Of a DNA stretch of 64,000 nucleotides, positions 1 to 8,630 are shown one piece after another (the stretch's first letter is position 1; the number at the start of each line of letters is the position of its first letter). The stretch lies in NCBI RefSeq assembly GCF_002803515.1, contig NZ_PHQX01000003.1:1-64000 (forward strand). The letters run 5' to 3'. Source of the stretch: Stenotrophomonas lactitubi. GTDB lineage: Bacteria > Pseudomonadota > Gammaproteobacteria > Xanthomonadales > Xanthomonadaceae. The notes beneath the pieces were generated by a model. It searched no databases and had not been told where the DNA came from. It saw only the letters and a program-made list of their open reading frames with translations. The position numbers and the translations under genes were made by a program.

Positions 1-2
1 CC

Positions 3-119
3 TCCCTGGTGAAATTAGCGCTATGGAACCACCCGATCCCATCCCGAACTCGGAAGTGAAACGTAGCTGCGCCGATGGTAGTGTGGCCTAAGCCATGCGA
101 GAGTAGGTCATCGCCAGGG
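3..119 (+). rRNA. rrf: 5S ribosomal RNA, first copy
   Basis: This is the 5S rRNA of the large subunit, at the 3' end of an rRNA operon whose other genes lie upstream of the window. The conserved core CCGATCCCATCCCGAACTCGG is present, and the terminal helix pairs CCCTGG near the 5' end with CCAGGG near the 3' end. It is identical over its length to the second copy 248 bp downstream and is followed by its own terminator. The exact mature ends are inferred from the terminal helix. Confidence 0.93.
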
Positions 120-128
120 TTTATACCT

Positions 129-160
129 AAAAACCCCGCTGCTCATGCAGCGGGGTTTTT
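129..160 (+). terminator. Rho-independent terminator after first 5S gene
   Basis: A GC-rich hairpin (AAACCCCGCTG pairing with CAGCGGGGTTT, loop CTCATG) is followed by a T-tract. It lies about 10 bp after the first 5S gene. Confidence 0.85.
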
Positions 161-250
161 CTCTATTAAGTGAAGGCTCTGCTTTTTTGAGTTCCTTCCG
201 CCCCAAGGGCAAGTACGCGAGCTGGCGCTGCAAGCGCTGCTGCAACCGTC

Positions 251-367
251 TCCCTGGTGAAATTAGCGCTATGGAACCACCCGATCCCATCCCGAACTCG
301 GAAGTGAAACGTAGCTGCGCCGATGGTAGTGTGGCCTAAGCCATGCGAGAGTAGGTCATCGCCAGGG
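251..367 (+). rRNA. rrf: 5S ribosomal RNA, tandem second copy
   Basis: This second 5S rRNA gene is identical to the copy at 3-119. The 90-bp spacer after the first terminator (161-250) contains no recognisable tRNA. Because a terminator separates the copies, the second gene depends on read-through or on a promoter in the short spacer; no clear promoter was seen. A duplicated 5S at the end of an rrn operon is known in other gammaproteobacteria. Confidence 0.93.
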
Positions 368-376
368 TTTACATCC

Positions 377-407
377 AAAACCCCGCTGCTCACGCAGCGG
401 GGTTTTT
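377..407 (+). terminator. Rho-independent terminator after second 5S gene
   Basis: The hairpin CCCCGCTG...CAGCGGGG is followed by TTTTT. It is almost the same as the terminator after the first 5S gene, with one loop-base difference (CTCATG versus CTCACG), so the duplicated unit included its terminator. Confidence 0.85.
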
Positions 408-427
408 CTTTGCCCGTCGTAAACCAC

Positions 428-507
428 GGTAGTGCCGGCCGCTGACCGGCAACCACGTGCAGCTGCGTCAAGTTCATGGGGTTGCCGGCCAGCGGCCGGC
501 ACTACCG
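428..507. repeat. SMAG/REP palindrome, inverted pair
   Basis: Two GTAG-headed palindromes lie head to head: GGTAGTGCCGGCCGCTGACC, and its inverse ending GGCCGGCACTACC. The remaining bases between the 5S terminator and 545 hold nothing else recognisable. Confidence 0.8.
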
Positions 508-545
508 GTGCCCAGCATCACGCAGATGGCCGGCAGCCGCGCATG

Positions 546-576
546 AAAAAGCGGCGCCCAAGGGGCGCCGCTTTTT
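546..576. terminator. Bidirectional terminator hairpin
   Basis: A 14-bp perfect stem (AAAAAGCGGCGCCC with its complement, loop AAG) has an A-run on one side and a T-run on the other. It can therefore stop transcription from both strands. It lies 24 bp beyond the stop codon of the minus-strand M28 peptidase gene. Confidence 0.85.
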
Positions 577-599
577 GTACAGCTCAACGGCAGGCGGAC

Positions 600-2318
600 T
601 TACTTCGCCGCAGCGGCCGGTGCCTTGCCCTTCATCATCGTGTCGCGGGCGGCCTTGAACGGATTGCCTTCGTACCAGTTCGGCCAACGATCGCCGCCGG
701 CCAGTTCCTTGCCGACGCCGTACATCAGCTGCAGGTCCTCGACCGTGCCATCCAGCTTCCAGGTCGCCGCGTCATACTCGTCCTTCGGGCCGTGGTAGCG
801 GTTGGAACCGTAATCGGCGGCCGCCTTGCGGCCCGCCTCGACGCCACCGTCGCGCAGGTCCTCGCCGCCGTCGGCATACAGCGCCGGCACACCCGCCTTG
901 GCGAAGTTGAAGTGATCCGAACGGAAATAGAAGCCACTCTGCACCGAGGTCTCGCCGTGCAGGGTGCGATCCTGGGCTGCAGCCAGCGGCTTGAGGATGT
1001 CTTCCAGCTCCGAACTGCCGAAGCCGGTCACCGTCACGTCCTTGGCACGACCGGCCACCGACATCGCATCGATGTTGATGACACCGGCGATCTTGTCCAG
1101 CGGGAAGGTCGGGTGGGCGACGTAGTACTTCGAACCCAGCAGACCGGACTCTTCCAGAGTCACCGCCAGGAACACCACCGAACGCTCCGGCTTCGGTTCC
1201 TGATGGGTCATGGCTTCGGCCACCTCAAGGATGCCGGCCACGCCAGTGGCGTTGTCGACGGCACCGTTGTAGATGTTGTCGCCCTGCTCGCCCTCGTGCT
1301 TGCCGAGGTGGTCCCAGTGCGCCATGTACAGTACGGCCTCATCGGCGCGCTTGCTGCCCGGCAGCACGCCCACCACGTTGCGCGACTGCTTCTGCGCAAC
1401 CTTGCTCTTCAGGTCCACCGACGCGGTCGCCTTCAGCGGCACCGGCTTGAAGCCACGCTTGCTGGCATCCTTGTAGGCCTGGTCCAGATCCAGTCCGGCG
1501 CCGGCAAACAACGCCTTGGCCGCGTCGGCGCTCAACCAGCCCTGCACCGGCAGGCGCGGTTCGGCGTCGTCCTTGGCCGGCAGGTCGTACTGCGGGCCCG
1601 CCCATGAGTTCTTCACCACGTCCCAGCCGTAGGAAGCGCCCGCGGTGTCATGCACGATCAGTGCGGCGGCGGCACCCTTGCGCGCGGCTTCCTCGAACTT
1701 GTAGGTCCAGCGGCCGTAGTAGGTCATGCGCTTGCCGTCGAACAGCTTTTCGTCATCGACATGGAAGCCCGGGTCGTTGACGAACATCACCACCGTCTTG
1801 CCCTTCCAGTCCTGGCCGGCGTAATCGTTCCACTTCTGCTCCGGTGCATCCACGCCGTAGCCGACGAAGACGAGGTCACTGGCATCGACCTTCACTTCTG
1901 TCTGGCCGGTACGGGTGCCCACCACCATGTCGGTGCCGAACTTCAGTTCGGTGGTTTTGCCGCCCTGGTTGAGCGTGAGCACGGTCGATTCATCAGCCGT
2001 GGTCTCGGTCATCGGCACGTCCTGGAACCAGCTGTCGCCGTTTCCGGGCTGCAGGCCGATGCGCTGCATCTGGTCGCGGATGTAGTTGACCGTCAGTTCT
2101 TCACCCTTGCTGCCCGGCGAGCGACCTTCGAACTCGTCAGAGGCGAGGGTCTTCACCATCTCGGCAAAGTCGGCGGCGTTGATCGCGGCTGAGAACGTGT
2201 GCGGGGCCGGCTTGGCGGTGCTGTCGGCGCTGGGCGCCGGCGCGGGGGTGTCTTCGCCTTTGCAGGCGCTGAGCGCGGCCGCAGCGGCCAGGCACAGGAG
2301 GAGTTTGCGGGGCATCAT
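600..2318 (-). CDS. M28 family metallopeptidase, lipoprotein
   Basis: This is a predicted zinc-dependent aminopeptidase of family M28, 572 aa. The N-terminus is a lipoprotein signal with lipobox LSAC (Cys19), so it should be anchored in the envelope facing the periplasm. A PA-like insert domain occupies about residues 140-290. The M28 metal ligands follow in order: His/Asp in AHWDHLG, Asp in GAVDNATG, Glu-Glu in LEESGLLGS, Asp in INIDAM, and His in RSDHFNF. The start is at the tandem ATGATG, preceded by AGGAA in the leader; the second ATG (2315) is equally possible. It lies 74 bp downstream of, and co-oriented with, the VNGG-repeat gene, so the two may be co-transcribed. The substrate is unknown. 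Confidence 0.9.
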   Translation of the reverse strand: MMPRKLLLCLAAAAALSACKGEDTPAPAPSADSTAKPAPHTFSAAINAADFAEMVKTLASDEFEGRSPGSKGEELTVNYIRDQMQRIGLQPGNGDSWFQDVPMTETTADESTVLTLNQGGKTTELKFGTDMVVGTRTGQTEVKVDASDLVFVGYGVDAPEQKWNDYAGQDWKGKTVVMFVNDPGFHVDDEKLFDGKRMTYYGRWTYKFEEAARKGAAAALIVHDTAGASYGWDVVKNSWAGPQYDLPAKDDAEPRLPVQGWLSADAAKALFAGAGLDLDQAYKDASKRGFKPVPLKATASVDLKSKVAQKQSRNVVGVLPGSKRADEAVLYMAHWDHLGKHEGEQGDNIYNGAVDNATGVAGILEVAEAMTHQEPKPERSVVFLAVTLEESGLLGSKYYVAHPTFPLDKIAGVINIDAMSVAGRAKDVTVTGFGSSELEDILKPLAAAQDRTLHGETSVQSGFYFRSDHFNFAKAGVPALYADGGEDLRDGGVEAGRKAAADYGSNRYHGPKDEYDAATWKLDGTVEDLQLMYGVGKELAGGDRWPNWYEGNPFKAARDTMMKGKAPAAAAK

Positions 2319-2392
2319 CGGTTCCTGGAAACACAAGGGACGGCCGCGCAGCAGGCGCGACCGGTATCTGGAGTATCGCCCAAGCTGCAGGC

Positions 2393-3055
2393 TCAGTCGG
2401 CCGGGGCGGTATCGGTATCGAAGGGGATCGGATCGGCGCCGGTGACCGCGCCGATGCGTGCACTGCGGTGGACATACAGCACCACTTCGCGCTCGAACAG
2501 CAGGCTGCCGCTGACCACCGCATTGGGGCCGATGATGACCCGCGGCTTGCGACTGGCCGTCAGCGAGACACTGAAGTTCGGCTTGCGCACATGCACACCG
2601 CCGCCGACCTGCGAGCCGATGCCGATGGTGATGTCGCCGTTGACGGTCTCCACGTCCTTGCGCACGCGGCTGCCGACCAGGCCGATGCCACCGTTGACGG
2701 TTTCCACGCCGCCCTCGATCTGGCTGCCCTGGTCGCTGAAGATGCTGCCATTGACCGTGCTGACATCGCCATGGGCCGTCACTTCGCGGCCCATGCGGAT
2801 GCCGCCGTTGACGGTCTCGATGCTGCCGGTGCGGGCACGATCGGCGACCTTGACGCCGCCGTTGACGGTGTCGATGCTGCCGGTTTCCACGCCTTCGCCG
2901 ACACGGATGCCACCATTGACGGTGTCCAGCTTGCCGTAGCGCTGGCCCGGATCCGCGCTGATGCTGCCGTTGACCTTGCTGACATCCGCCTGGGCCCAGG
3001 CCGGGCCAGTGGCCAGCGCAATGCCCAACAGCAGCGGAATGGAGAGAGCTTTCAT
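2393..3055 (-). CDS. Secreted VNGG-repeat protein (DUF4097-like)
   Basis: This 220-aa exported protein has a Sec signal peptide ending near AWAQA. About seven degenerate 17-19 residue repeats follow, each starting VNG[GSD][IV], spanning roughly residues 27-150. Such regular short repeats usually form a beta-helix or beta-solenoid, as in DUF4097/bactofilin-like putative adhesins. The C-terminal 60 residues are non-repetitive. The ATG was chosen because a signal peptide follows directly and GAGG lies upstream; longer in-frame starts would bury the signal sequence. No enzymatic motif was seen and the function is not known. It shares direction with the M28 peptidase downstream and diverges from the EnvC-like gene. 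Confidence 0.75.
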   Translation of the reverse strand: MKALSIPLLLGIALATGPAWAQADVSKVNGSISADPGQRYGKLDTVNGGIRVGEGVETGSIDTVNGGVKVADRARTGSIETVNGGIRMGREVTAHGDVSTVNGSIFSDQGSQIEGGVETVNGGIGLVGSRVRKDVETVNGDITIGIGSQVGGGVHVRKPNFSVSLTASRKPRVIIGPNAVVSGSLLFEREVVLYVHRSARIGAVTGADPIPFDTDTAPAD

Positions 3056-3149
3056 GGGAACCTCGTTGTTGTGCGGCTGGCAGGCCGCGTGCGGAGATGT
3101 CACCATTCCCCGCACGTCTCCGCATCTGCCTGAAGTCACTGGAAAGCCC

Positions 3150-4457
3150 TTGCGCAACAACGCCTTCCCCTCACGCCGGCATCACATCGCCACCCTGCGC
3201 GGTGGACGTTGCCTGTTGCTGGGAATGGCGCTTGCCCTGGCGCTGCCATTGCCGGGCGCTGCGCAGACCGCTTCCACCCGCGAGGCCGAGCGCAAGCTGC
3301 AGAAGCTGCGCAGCGAGTTGAAGGGCGTGGCGCAGGAGCGCCGGCAGATCGAGGGCCAGCGCGGACAGGCGTCGCAGCAGTTGCGCGAGGCCGATGAAAA
3401 AGTCGCGCGCAGTGGCCGCACGTTGGCCCAGACCGAGGCGGCACTGCGTGAGCAGGCCCAGGCGCTGGCCCAGGCCGAGCAGCGGCGCAATGCATTGCAG
3501 TCCAACCTGGAAAAACAGAATCGCGAACTGGCCGGCCTGTTGCGCGCCGCCTACCAGCTTGGCAACCACGCCCCGCTGAAGCTGCTGCTTTCGCAGGACA
3601 CGGTGGCCGATGCCAACCGTGCGCTGGCCTATCACCGCTACCTGCAGCGCGAGCGTGCGCAGCGCATCACCACGCTGACGGCCGATCTGAAGGAGCTGGA
3701 GACACTGCAGACGCAGATCGCCCAACGCCAGCAGCACCTGCAGGGTACCCAGCGGGAGCAGAAGCAGCAGGTCGCCACGCTCGCGTCGGACCGTCGCGAA
3801 CGCGCGCAGACCGTGGCTTCGCTGGAAGAACGCTTCAAGGACAAGCGCGAGAAGGAACAGGCACTGGGCCAGGACGCCAAGGCGCTGGAAACCCTGTTGG
3901 CCAACCTGCGCGCTGCCGCGGCCCGTGCCGAAGCCGAGCGCCGTGCCGCCGCCCGCAAGGCTGCCGCCGAGAAAGCCGCCGCCGAGCGCGCGGCCCGACA
4001 GGCGGCCGCAGCTGGCCGCCCGCCGCCGCCACCGACCAAGGTTCCCCCGGCGGTTGCCTCGGCGCCAGCGCCGAAGGTCGGTGGCCTGGGTTGGCCACTG
4101 TCGGGCAATCTGCTGGCCCGCTATGGCGGCAAGCTGCCGGACGGCCGCACCAGCAGCGGCGTGTTGATCGGCGCACCTGCCGGAAGCACCGTCACCGCTG
4201 TGGCCGATGGCACCGTGGTGTTCTCCGATTGGATGACCGGCTACGGCATGATCCTGATCGTCGACCATGGCAATGGCTACATGAGCCTGTACGCCCACAA
4301 CGACACCCTGCTGAAGGATGCCGGCGCGCGGGTCAGCCGTGGCGACGCGGTGGCCAAGGTCGGCAACTCCGGTGGCCAGGGCGTGACGGCGCTGTACTTC
4401 GAGCTGCGCCGTGGTGGGCAACCGGTCAATCCGGACAGCTGGCTGCAGCGGCGCTGA
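3150..4457 (+). CDS. envC: Murein hydrolase activator, EnvC family (M23 domain)
   Basis: This is a periplasmic EnvC/NlpD-type protein, 435 aa. A signal peptide ends at LPGAAQ, a long coiled coil rich in Arg, Glu, Gln and Ala follows (about residues 30-260), then an Ala/Pro linker with PPPPP, then a C-terminal LytM/M23 domain (about 310-435). The domain reads GVLIGAPAGSTVTAV, VDHGNGYMSLYAHN and ALYFELRRGG, so some of the catalytic metal ligands of active M23 enzymes appear degenerate. This fits an activator of amidases such as AmiB/AmiC at the division site. The start is uncertain: TTG at 3150 has GGAA upstream, and an ATG at 3225 would leave a signal peptide without a basic region. It is followed by ctpA, a common gene order. 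Confidence 0.85.
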   Translation: MRNNAFPSRRHHIATLRGGRCLLLGMALALALPLPGAAQTASTREAERKLQKLRSELKGVAQERRQIEGQRGQASQQLREADEKVARSGRTLAQTEAALREQAQALAQAEQRRNALQSNLEKQNRELAGLLRAAYQLGNHAPLKLLLSQDTVADANRALAYHRYLQRERAQRITTLTADLKELETLQTQIAQRQQHLQGTQREQKQQVATLASDRRERAQTVASLEERFKDKREKEQALGQDAKALETLLANLRAAAARAEAERRAAARKAAAEKAAAERAARQAAAAGRPPPPPTKVPPAVASAPAPKVGGLGWPLSGNLLARYGGKLPDGRTSSGVLIGAPAGSTVTAVADGTVVFSDWMTGYGMILIVDHGNGYMSLYAHNDTLLKDAGARVSRGDAVAKVGNSGGQGVTALYFELRRGGQPVNPDSWLQRR

Positions 4458-4564
4458 ATTCCGGCTGGCCGCACGAGGCCGGATTCAACGGGAATTTAGC
4501 CACGCTTCGCGCATAATCGGTGCATGTGCCTTGGGCACGATGCCATCGTCGACAGGAGTGATCC

Positions 4565-6046
4565 ATGCGCGCAGCCCGTACCGCCACCCTCTTGCTGGCT
4601 CTGTTGCCGGCCCTGTCCTGGGCCCAGCAGACCGCCCCCATCCCGTTGAAGGAAACTCCCGGGAAGGCGGCGAGCAGCGAGGAGGCGGTGACCTCGAAGG
4701 TGCCGCTGGACGATATCCGCCGCTTCGTGGCCGTCTACAACGCGGTGCGCGCAGCCTATGTCGATCCGGTCGATGACAACAAGCTGATGCAGTCGGCCGT
4801 GCGCGGGCTGCTGCTCGACCTCGATCCGCACAGCACCTACTTCAACAAGGAAGATGCAGAGGCGTTCGACGAGCAGGCCAACGGTGCTTACGAAGGCATC
4901 GGCGTCGAGCTGCAGCAGCAGCCGGACAACGCCAGCATGAAGGTGATCTCGCCGATCGACGACACCCCGGCGGCCAAGGCCGGCATCCTCGCCGGCGACC
5001 TGATCATCGCCATCGATGGCAAGCCGATCAGTGCGATCGATGCCAGCGAACCGCTGCGTGGTCCGGCCGGCAGCAAGGTGGTGCTGACCATCGTCCGCGA
5101 CGGCAAGCCCAAGCCGTTCGACGTCAGCCTGACCCGGCAGACGATCCGCGTGACCAGCGTGCGCAGCCGCCTGCTGGAGCCGGGCTACGGCTACATCCGC
5201 CTGAGCACGTTCCAGGCCGATACCGGCTCTGATTTCCAGAAGCACCTGCAGCAGCTGCAGAAGCAGTCCGGCGGCAACCTCAAGGGTCTGGTGCTGGATC
5301 TGCGCAGCAATCCGGGTGGTCTGCTGACCGCTGCCGTACAGGTAGCCGATGACCTGCTCGACAAGGGCAACATCGTCAGCACCCGTGGCCGCATCAGCAT
5401 CAGTGATGCACGCTTCGACGCCACTCCGGGCGACCTGCTGAAGGGTGCGCCGGTGGTGGTGCTGGTGGATGCCGGTTCGGCCAGTGCATCGGAAGTGCTG
5501 GCCGGTGCGTTGCGCGACAACAAGCGCGCGCGCGTGATCGGCAGCCGCACCTTCGGCAAGGGCTCGGTGCAGACCGTGCTGCCGCTGGACAACGGCGATT
5601 CGGTGAAGCTGACCACGGCTCGCTACTACACGCCCAGCGGCAAATCGATCCAGGCCACCGGCATCGTGCCGGAAGTGGAACTGAAGGCCGCCCCGCGTCC
5701 GGAAGATGAGGCGCTGCCGGCCAGCCTGAGTGATTACAGTGAAGCGACTCTGCCGGGCCACCTGCGCGGTGACGAGGAAGGCACCGAGGGCTACCACGCA
5801 GGCGCCGTGCTGCCGGGCGATGGTCCGATCAACGATGCGCTGGCCGAACTGAAGAACCCGGGTTCGGTGGCGGCACGCTTGAAGGCAGAAGCCGCGAAGG
5901 CTGAAGCGGACAAGGCAGCGAAGGCCGCCGCCAAGCCGGCGCCGAAGGCGGAGCCCAAGGCTGAAGCAAAACCTGAAGCAAAGCCTGAGGCAAAGCCTGA
6001 GGCAAAGCCTGAAGCAAAGCCCGCAGAGATCCCGGCCAAGCCTTGA
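4565..6046 (+). CDS. ctpA: C-terminal processing peptidase, S41 family
   Basis: This periplasmic serine protease of the CtpA/Prc family has 493 aa. It has a signal peptide (cleavage near LSWAQ), an N-terminal helical region, a PDZ domain (about 95-185, with GIGVEL and AGDLIIAIDG) and the S41 catalytic core. The Ser-Lys dyad is visible as Ser307 in GSASASE and Lys332 in TFGKGS, with Asp318 at the position of E. coli Prc Asp441. It probably trims or degrades envelope proteins, perhaps peptidoglycan hydrolases, consistent with its EnvC-like neighbour. The last ~50 residues are a low-complexity Lys/Pro/Ala/Glu tail encoded by 12-bp repeats. ACAGGAG precedes the ATG. Confidence 0.94.
   Translation: MRAARTATLLLALLPALSWAQQTAPIPLKETPGKAASSEEAVTSKVPLDDIRRFVAVYNAVRAAYVDPVDDNKLMQSAVRGLLLDLDPHSTYFNKEDAEAFDEQANGAYEGIGVELQQQPDNASMKVISPIDDTPAAKAGILAGDLIIAIDGKPISAIDASEPLRGPAGSKVVLTIVRDGKPKPFDVSLTRQTIRVTSVRSRLLEPGYGYIRLSTFQADTGSDFQKHLQQLQKQSGGNLKGLVLDLRSNPGGLLTAAVQVADDLLDKGNIVSTRGRISISDARFDATPGDLLKGAPVVVLVDAGSASASEVLAGALRDNKRARVIGSRTFGKGSVQTVLPLDNGDSVKLTTARYYTPSGKSIQATGIVPEVELKAAPRPEDEALPASLSDYSEATLPGHLRGDEEGTEGYHAGAVLPGDGPINDALAELKNPGSVAARLKAEAAKAEADKAAKAAAKPAPKAEPKAEAKPEAKPEAKPEAKPEAKPAEIPAKP
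5961..6033 (+). repeat. 12-bp tandem repeats in 3' end of ctpA
   Basis: About six head-to-tail copies of a 12-bp unit (GAAGCAAAGCCT with few changes) encode KPEA repeats. Such short in-frame repeats can change copy number by slippage without breaking the frame. Confidence 0.85.
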
Positions 6047-6086
6047 TTCTGTAGATTCGAGCCATGCTCGACTGATGTCCGAACGC

Positions 6087-6111
6087 CGCCCGAGCACGTC
6101 TCGGGCGTTTC
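6087..6111 (+). terminator. Weak terminator after ctpA
   Basis: An 8-bp stem (CGCCCGAG / CTCGGGCG, loop CACGT) is followed by only three T residues. It lies about 40 bp after the ctpA stop, between convergent genes. Confidence 0.5.
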
Positions 6112-6132
6112 GCAGAACGCGGCTAGCGGACG

Positions 6133-6825
6133 CTAGAACCCGTGCCGCTTGCGCAGGCGCCGTGCGATCGCCGCGCGCACGTACATGCCGTACACCACGC
6201 CGAACACGAAGCCGCCGATGTGCGCCCACCAGGCGACCATGCCGAAGGTCGGGCCGATGTAGGCGAACACCACCTGCAGCGCGGCCCACACGCCGATCAG
6301 CAGATAGGCCGGGGCGCGCACGAATTCCAGGAACAGCCCCAGCGGAATCACCACGCCCAGGCGCGCGCCGGGGAACAGCGCCAGATAGGCGCCGATCAAT
6401 GCCGACACCGCGCCACTGGCGCCGATGATGATCTGGTCCGGGCTGCCCATGGTGTAGATGGCAACCAGGTTCGAGATCGCCCCGCCCACCAGGAACAGCA
6501 GCAGCAACCGCCACGGACCCAGCACCCGCTCGGCCGGCAGGCCGAAGATCAGCAGGAACACCAGGTTGCCCAGCAGGTGCGACCAGTCGGCGTGCAGGAA
6601 CAGGGCAGTGAACAGGCGCAGCACGCTGCCGTCCTGCAGGGTCGCCCACCAGTCCAGCGGGTGGGTCAGGCCGGTGGACAGGGCGCCCCAGTCCAGCCAC
6701 AGGCTTCCGCGGGCGTCGTCCGGGCGCGAGATCGACCACAGGAATGCCAGCCACAGTGCCGCAAACAGCACGGGTGTAGCCCAGCGCAGGGTCGCCTTCT
6801 TGCGCGAGGGGAGGGAGACGAACAT
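6133..6825 (-). CDS. Rhomboid family intramembrane serine protease
   Basis: This polytopic inner-membrane protease has 230 aa. The catalytic pair is visible: Ser137 in the GASG motif and His202 in AHIGG, each within a hydrophobic helix. The family's WSHLLGN motif is at residues 81-87. About six or seven membrane segments are present and a basic tail ends RRLRKRHGF. Rhomboids cleave type I membrane proteins within the lipid bilayer; the client here is unknown. The gene is monocistronic, converging with ctpA and diverging from the FadL-type porin gene. Confidence 0.92.
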   Translation of the reverse strand: MFVSLPSRKKATLRWATPVLFAALWLAFLWSISRPDDARGSLWLDWGALSTGLTHPLDWWATLQDGSVLRLFTALFLHADWSHLLGNLVFLLIFGLPAERVLGPWRLLLLFLVGGAISNLVAIYTMGSPDQIIIGASGAVSALIGAYLALFPGARLGVVIPLGLFLEFVRAPAYLLIGVWAALQVVFAYIGPTFGMVAWWAHIGGFVFGVVYGMYVRAAIARRLRKRHGF

Positions 6826-6906
6826 GGCGTAAGCCTAGCGCGAGGGCGCTTTTGGCGGGGAAAGTCCTGTTCAGCTTTTGCGGCGAAAAAAGCGCCGCCG
6901 CTGTTA

Positions 6907-6934
6907 TTGTTTCATTAACGGCTCTGGGTAATAC
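6907..6934 (+). promoter_or_regulatory. Candidate sigma-70 promoter for FadL-type porin gene
   Basis: A TTGTTT -35 box and a TAATAC -10 box are separated by 16 bp, about 115 bp upstream of the ATG. The surrounding sequence is locally AT-rich. Confidence 0.45.
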
Positions 6935-7050
6935 TCGCATACGGCGTCGTATGTCGGGAGGGGAATCCGGCGCGCTTCGAAGGGCCATCCGGCCTGACGG
7001 GCGCAGGCGCACTCAGAGCACCATCACCGCTTACCGGAGAGAGAACTACG

Positions 7051-8478
7051 ATGCAAACTGCTTCCACCATTGCCCGCCTGACCCTGCTGGCCGTCGGCGT
7101 TGCCGGTGCGCTGGCCGCCGCCGACGCCAACGCCGCCGCTTTCCAGCTGAAGGAAAACAGCGCCAAGGGCCTGGGCCGCGCGTTCGCCGGCTCGACCTCC
7201 GCCGAGGGCGATGCCTCGGTGGTCGCCACCAACCCGGCTTCGATGCGTCTGCTGGAAGGCACCCAGATCCAGGGTGACGTCAGCGCCATCAGCTTCGGCG
7301 CCAAGTTCCGCGGCGAAGGCCGCTACGCCAACGGCGCTCCGATTTCCGGCGGCAACGGCGGCGACGCCGGCATGATCGCTCCGGTTCCGGCCGCGTACTT
7401 CCACGTGCCGTTCGGCGAGAAGGACAACATGCACTTCGGCGTGTCGCTGACCGTGCCGTTCGGCTTCAAGACCGAATACGACCGTGACTGGGTCGGCCGC
7501 TACAACGGCGTCAAGACCGAACTGCAGGCCATCGACCTGGGTGCGGCCTTCTCGTATGACGTCAACCCGTACCTGTCGTTCGGTGCGTCGGTGTTCGCCG
7601 AGCGCCTGAATGTCGACCTGACCAGCGCCGTCGATACCGGTACCGCCATCAACGCCAGCGCCCAGCAGCGCGCCGCCGCCGCTGCACTGGCGGCCGGCCG
7701 CACCCCAGCCCAGGCCCAGGCTGCCGCACAGGCGGCTGCACGCCAGGCTGCACAGCTCGGCTTCTCGCCGGGTACCGCTGATGGCTACCTGCGCATCAAG
7801 GGTGACGAAGTCTCCATCGGCTACACCCTGGGCATGACCGTCAGCCCGGTGGAAGGCACCAACATCGCCTTCAGCTACCGCTCGGAAGTCGAACACAAGA
7901 TCACCGACGGCAAGGCCGACTTCACCATCCCGCAGAACGCCGCCGCCTTCCTGGCCAGCGCCGCACCGGGTACCTTCATCGACAGCAACGGCCGGGCGAC
8001 CATCACCCTGCCGGCCAGCGCCACCGTCAGCTTCACGCACCGCGTGAACGACCAGTGGAAGATCATGGCCGACGTGTCGCGCACCGCATGGAGCAAGTTC
8101 GACGAAGTGCGCGTCGACTATGACTCCAACCAGCCGGACAGCGTGCTGCCATTCCACTACCGCGACACCACCTTCGCTTCGATCGGTACCGAGTACCGTC
8201 TGAACGAGCAGCTGACCCTGCGTGGCGGTCTGGCGTACGACCAGACCCCAACCACCGACGCCCACCGTGACGTCCGCGTGCCGGATACCACCCGCAAGTG
8301 GCTGTCGCTGGGCCTGACCTGGGCGCCGTCGGAGAAGATGGAATACAGCGTGGGCTACACCCACCTGTTCACCAAGGATCCGAACGTCAACTCGACCTCG
8401 GCAACGGCCAACACCGTTACCGGCAAGTACAAGGTCACCGGCGACGTGCTGGCTGCTTCGATGCAGTACAAGTTCTGA
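7051..8478 (+). CDS. FadL-type outer membrane transport protein
   Basis: This 475-aa outer-membrane beta-barrel belongs to the FadL/OMPP1 family, which takes up long-chain fatty acids or other hydrophobic compounds. The signal peptide ends at DANAAAF, and mature residues AFQLKENSAKGLGRAFAG and the NPA box (ATNPASM) are the family's plug signature. The sequence ends in QYKF with a C-terminal Phe, the usual beta-barrel assembly signal. An Ala/Gln-rich insertion (about residues 203-240) is unusual and probably an extracellular loop or helix. CCGGAGAGAG precedes the ATG. It stands alone, with a strong terminator downstream. Confidence 0.9.
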   Translation: MQTASTIARLTLLAVGVAGALAAADANAAAFQLKENSAKGLGRAFAGSTSAEGDASVVATNPASMRLLEGTQIQGDVSAISFGAKFRGEGRYANGAPISGGNGGDAGMIAPVPAAYFHVPFGEKDNMHFGVSLTVPFGFKTEYDRDWVGRYNGVKTELQAIDLGAAFSYDVNPYLSFGASVFAERLNVDLTSAVDTGTAINASAQQRAAAAALAAGRTPAQAQAAAQAAARQAAQLGFSPGTADGYLRIKGDEVSIGYTLGMTVSPVEGTNIAFSYRSEVEHKITDGKADFTIPQNAAAFLASAAPGTFIDSNGRATITLPASATVSFTHRVNDQWKIMADVSRTAWSKFDEVRVDYDSNQPDSVLPFHYRDTTFASIGTEYRLNEQLTLRGGLAYDQTPTTDAHRDVRVPDTTRKWLSLGLTWAPSEKMEYSVGYTHLFTKDPNVNSTSATANTVTGKYKVTGDVLAASMQYKF

Positions 8479-8510
8479 TTCGGGCAATCGCCTGAAGCAG
8501 TACGAAGGAG

Positions 8511-8537
8511 GCCCCGCGCAAGCGGGGCTTCTTTTTT
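8511..8537 (+). terminator. Rho-independent terminator after FadL-type gene
   Basis: A 7-bp GC stem (GCCCCGC / GCGGGGC, loop GCAA) is followed by TTCTTTTTT. Confidence 0.88.
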
Positions 8538-8548
8538 GCCGGGGATCT

Positions 8549-8630
8549 GCATCCACGCATGGCGTGGATCTACTGGTCAGACGACGATGGCGTGGATCTA
8601 CTGGGCCGACGACGCATGGCGTGGATCTAC
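8549..8630 (+). repeat. SMAG-type repeat cluster directly upstream of pnuC
   Basis: One full palindrome (CATCCACGC ATGGCGTGGATCTAC) is followed by two more direct copies of the half ATGGCGTGGATCTAC, spaced about 33 bp apart with related spacers. The last copy ends only 14 bp before the pnuC start codon. Confidence 0.8.

Noticed and set aside
432..1607. Long plus-strand open frame opposite the M28 peptidase
   Set aside because: It is the shadow of the strongly coding minus strand in high-GC DNA. Its translation has no family motifs, and the opposite frame has all M28 metal ligands.
8549..8630. NAD-responsive riboswitch before pnuC
   Set aside because: The sequence is explained by REP elements found elsewhere in the window, and no NAD-II or NAD-I type core was recognised.
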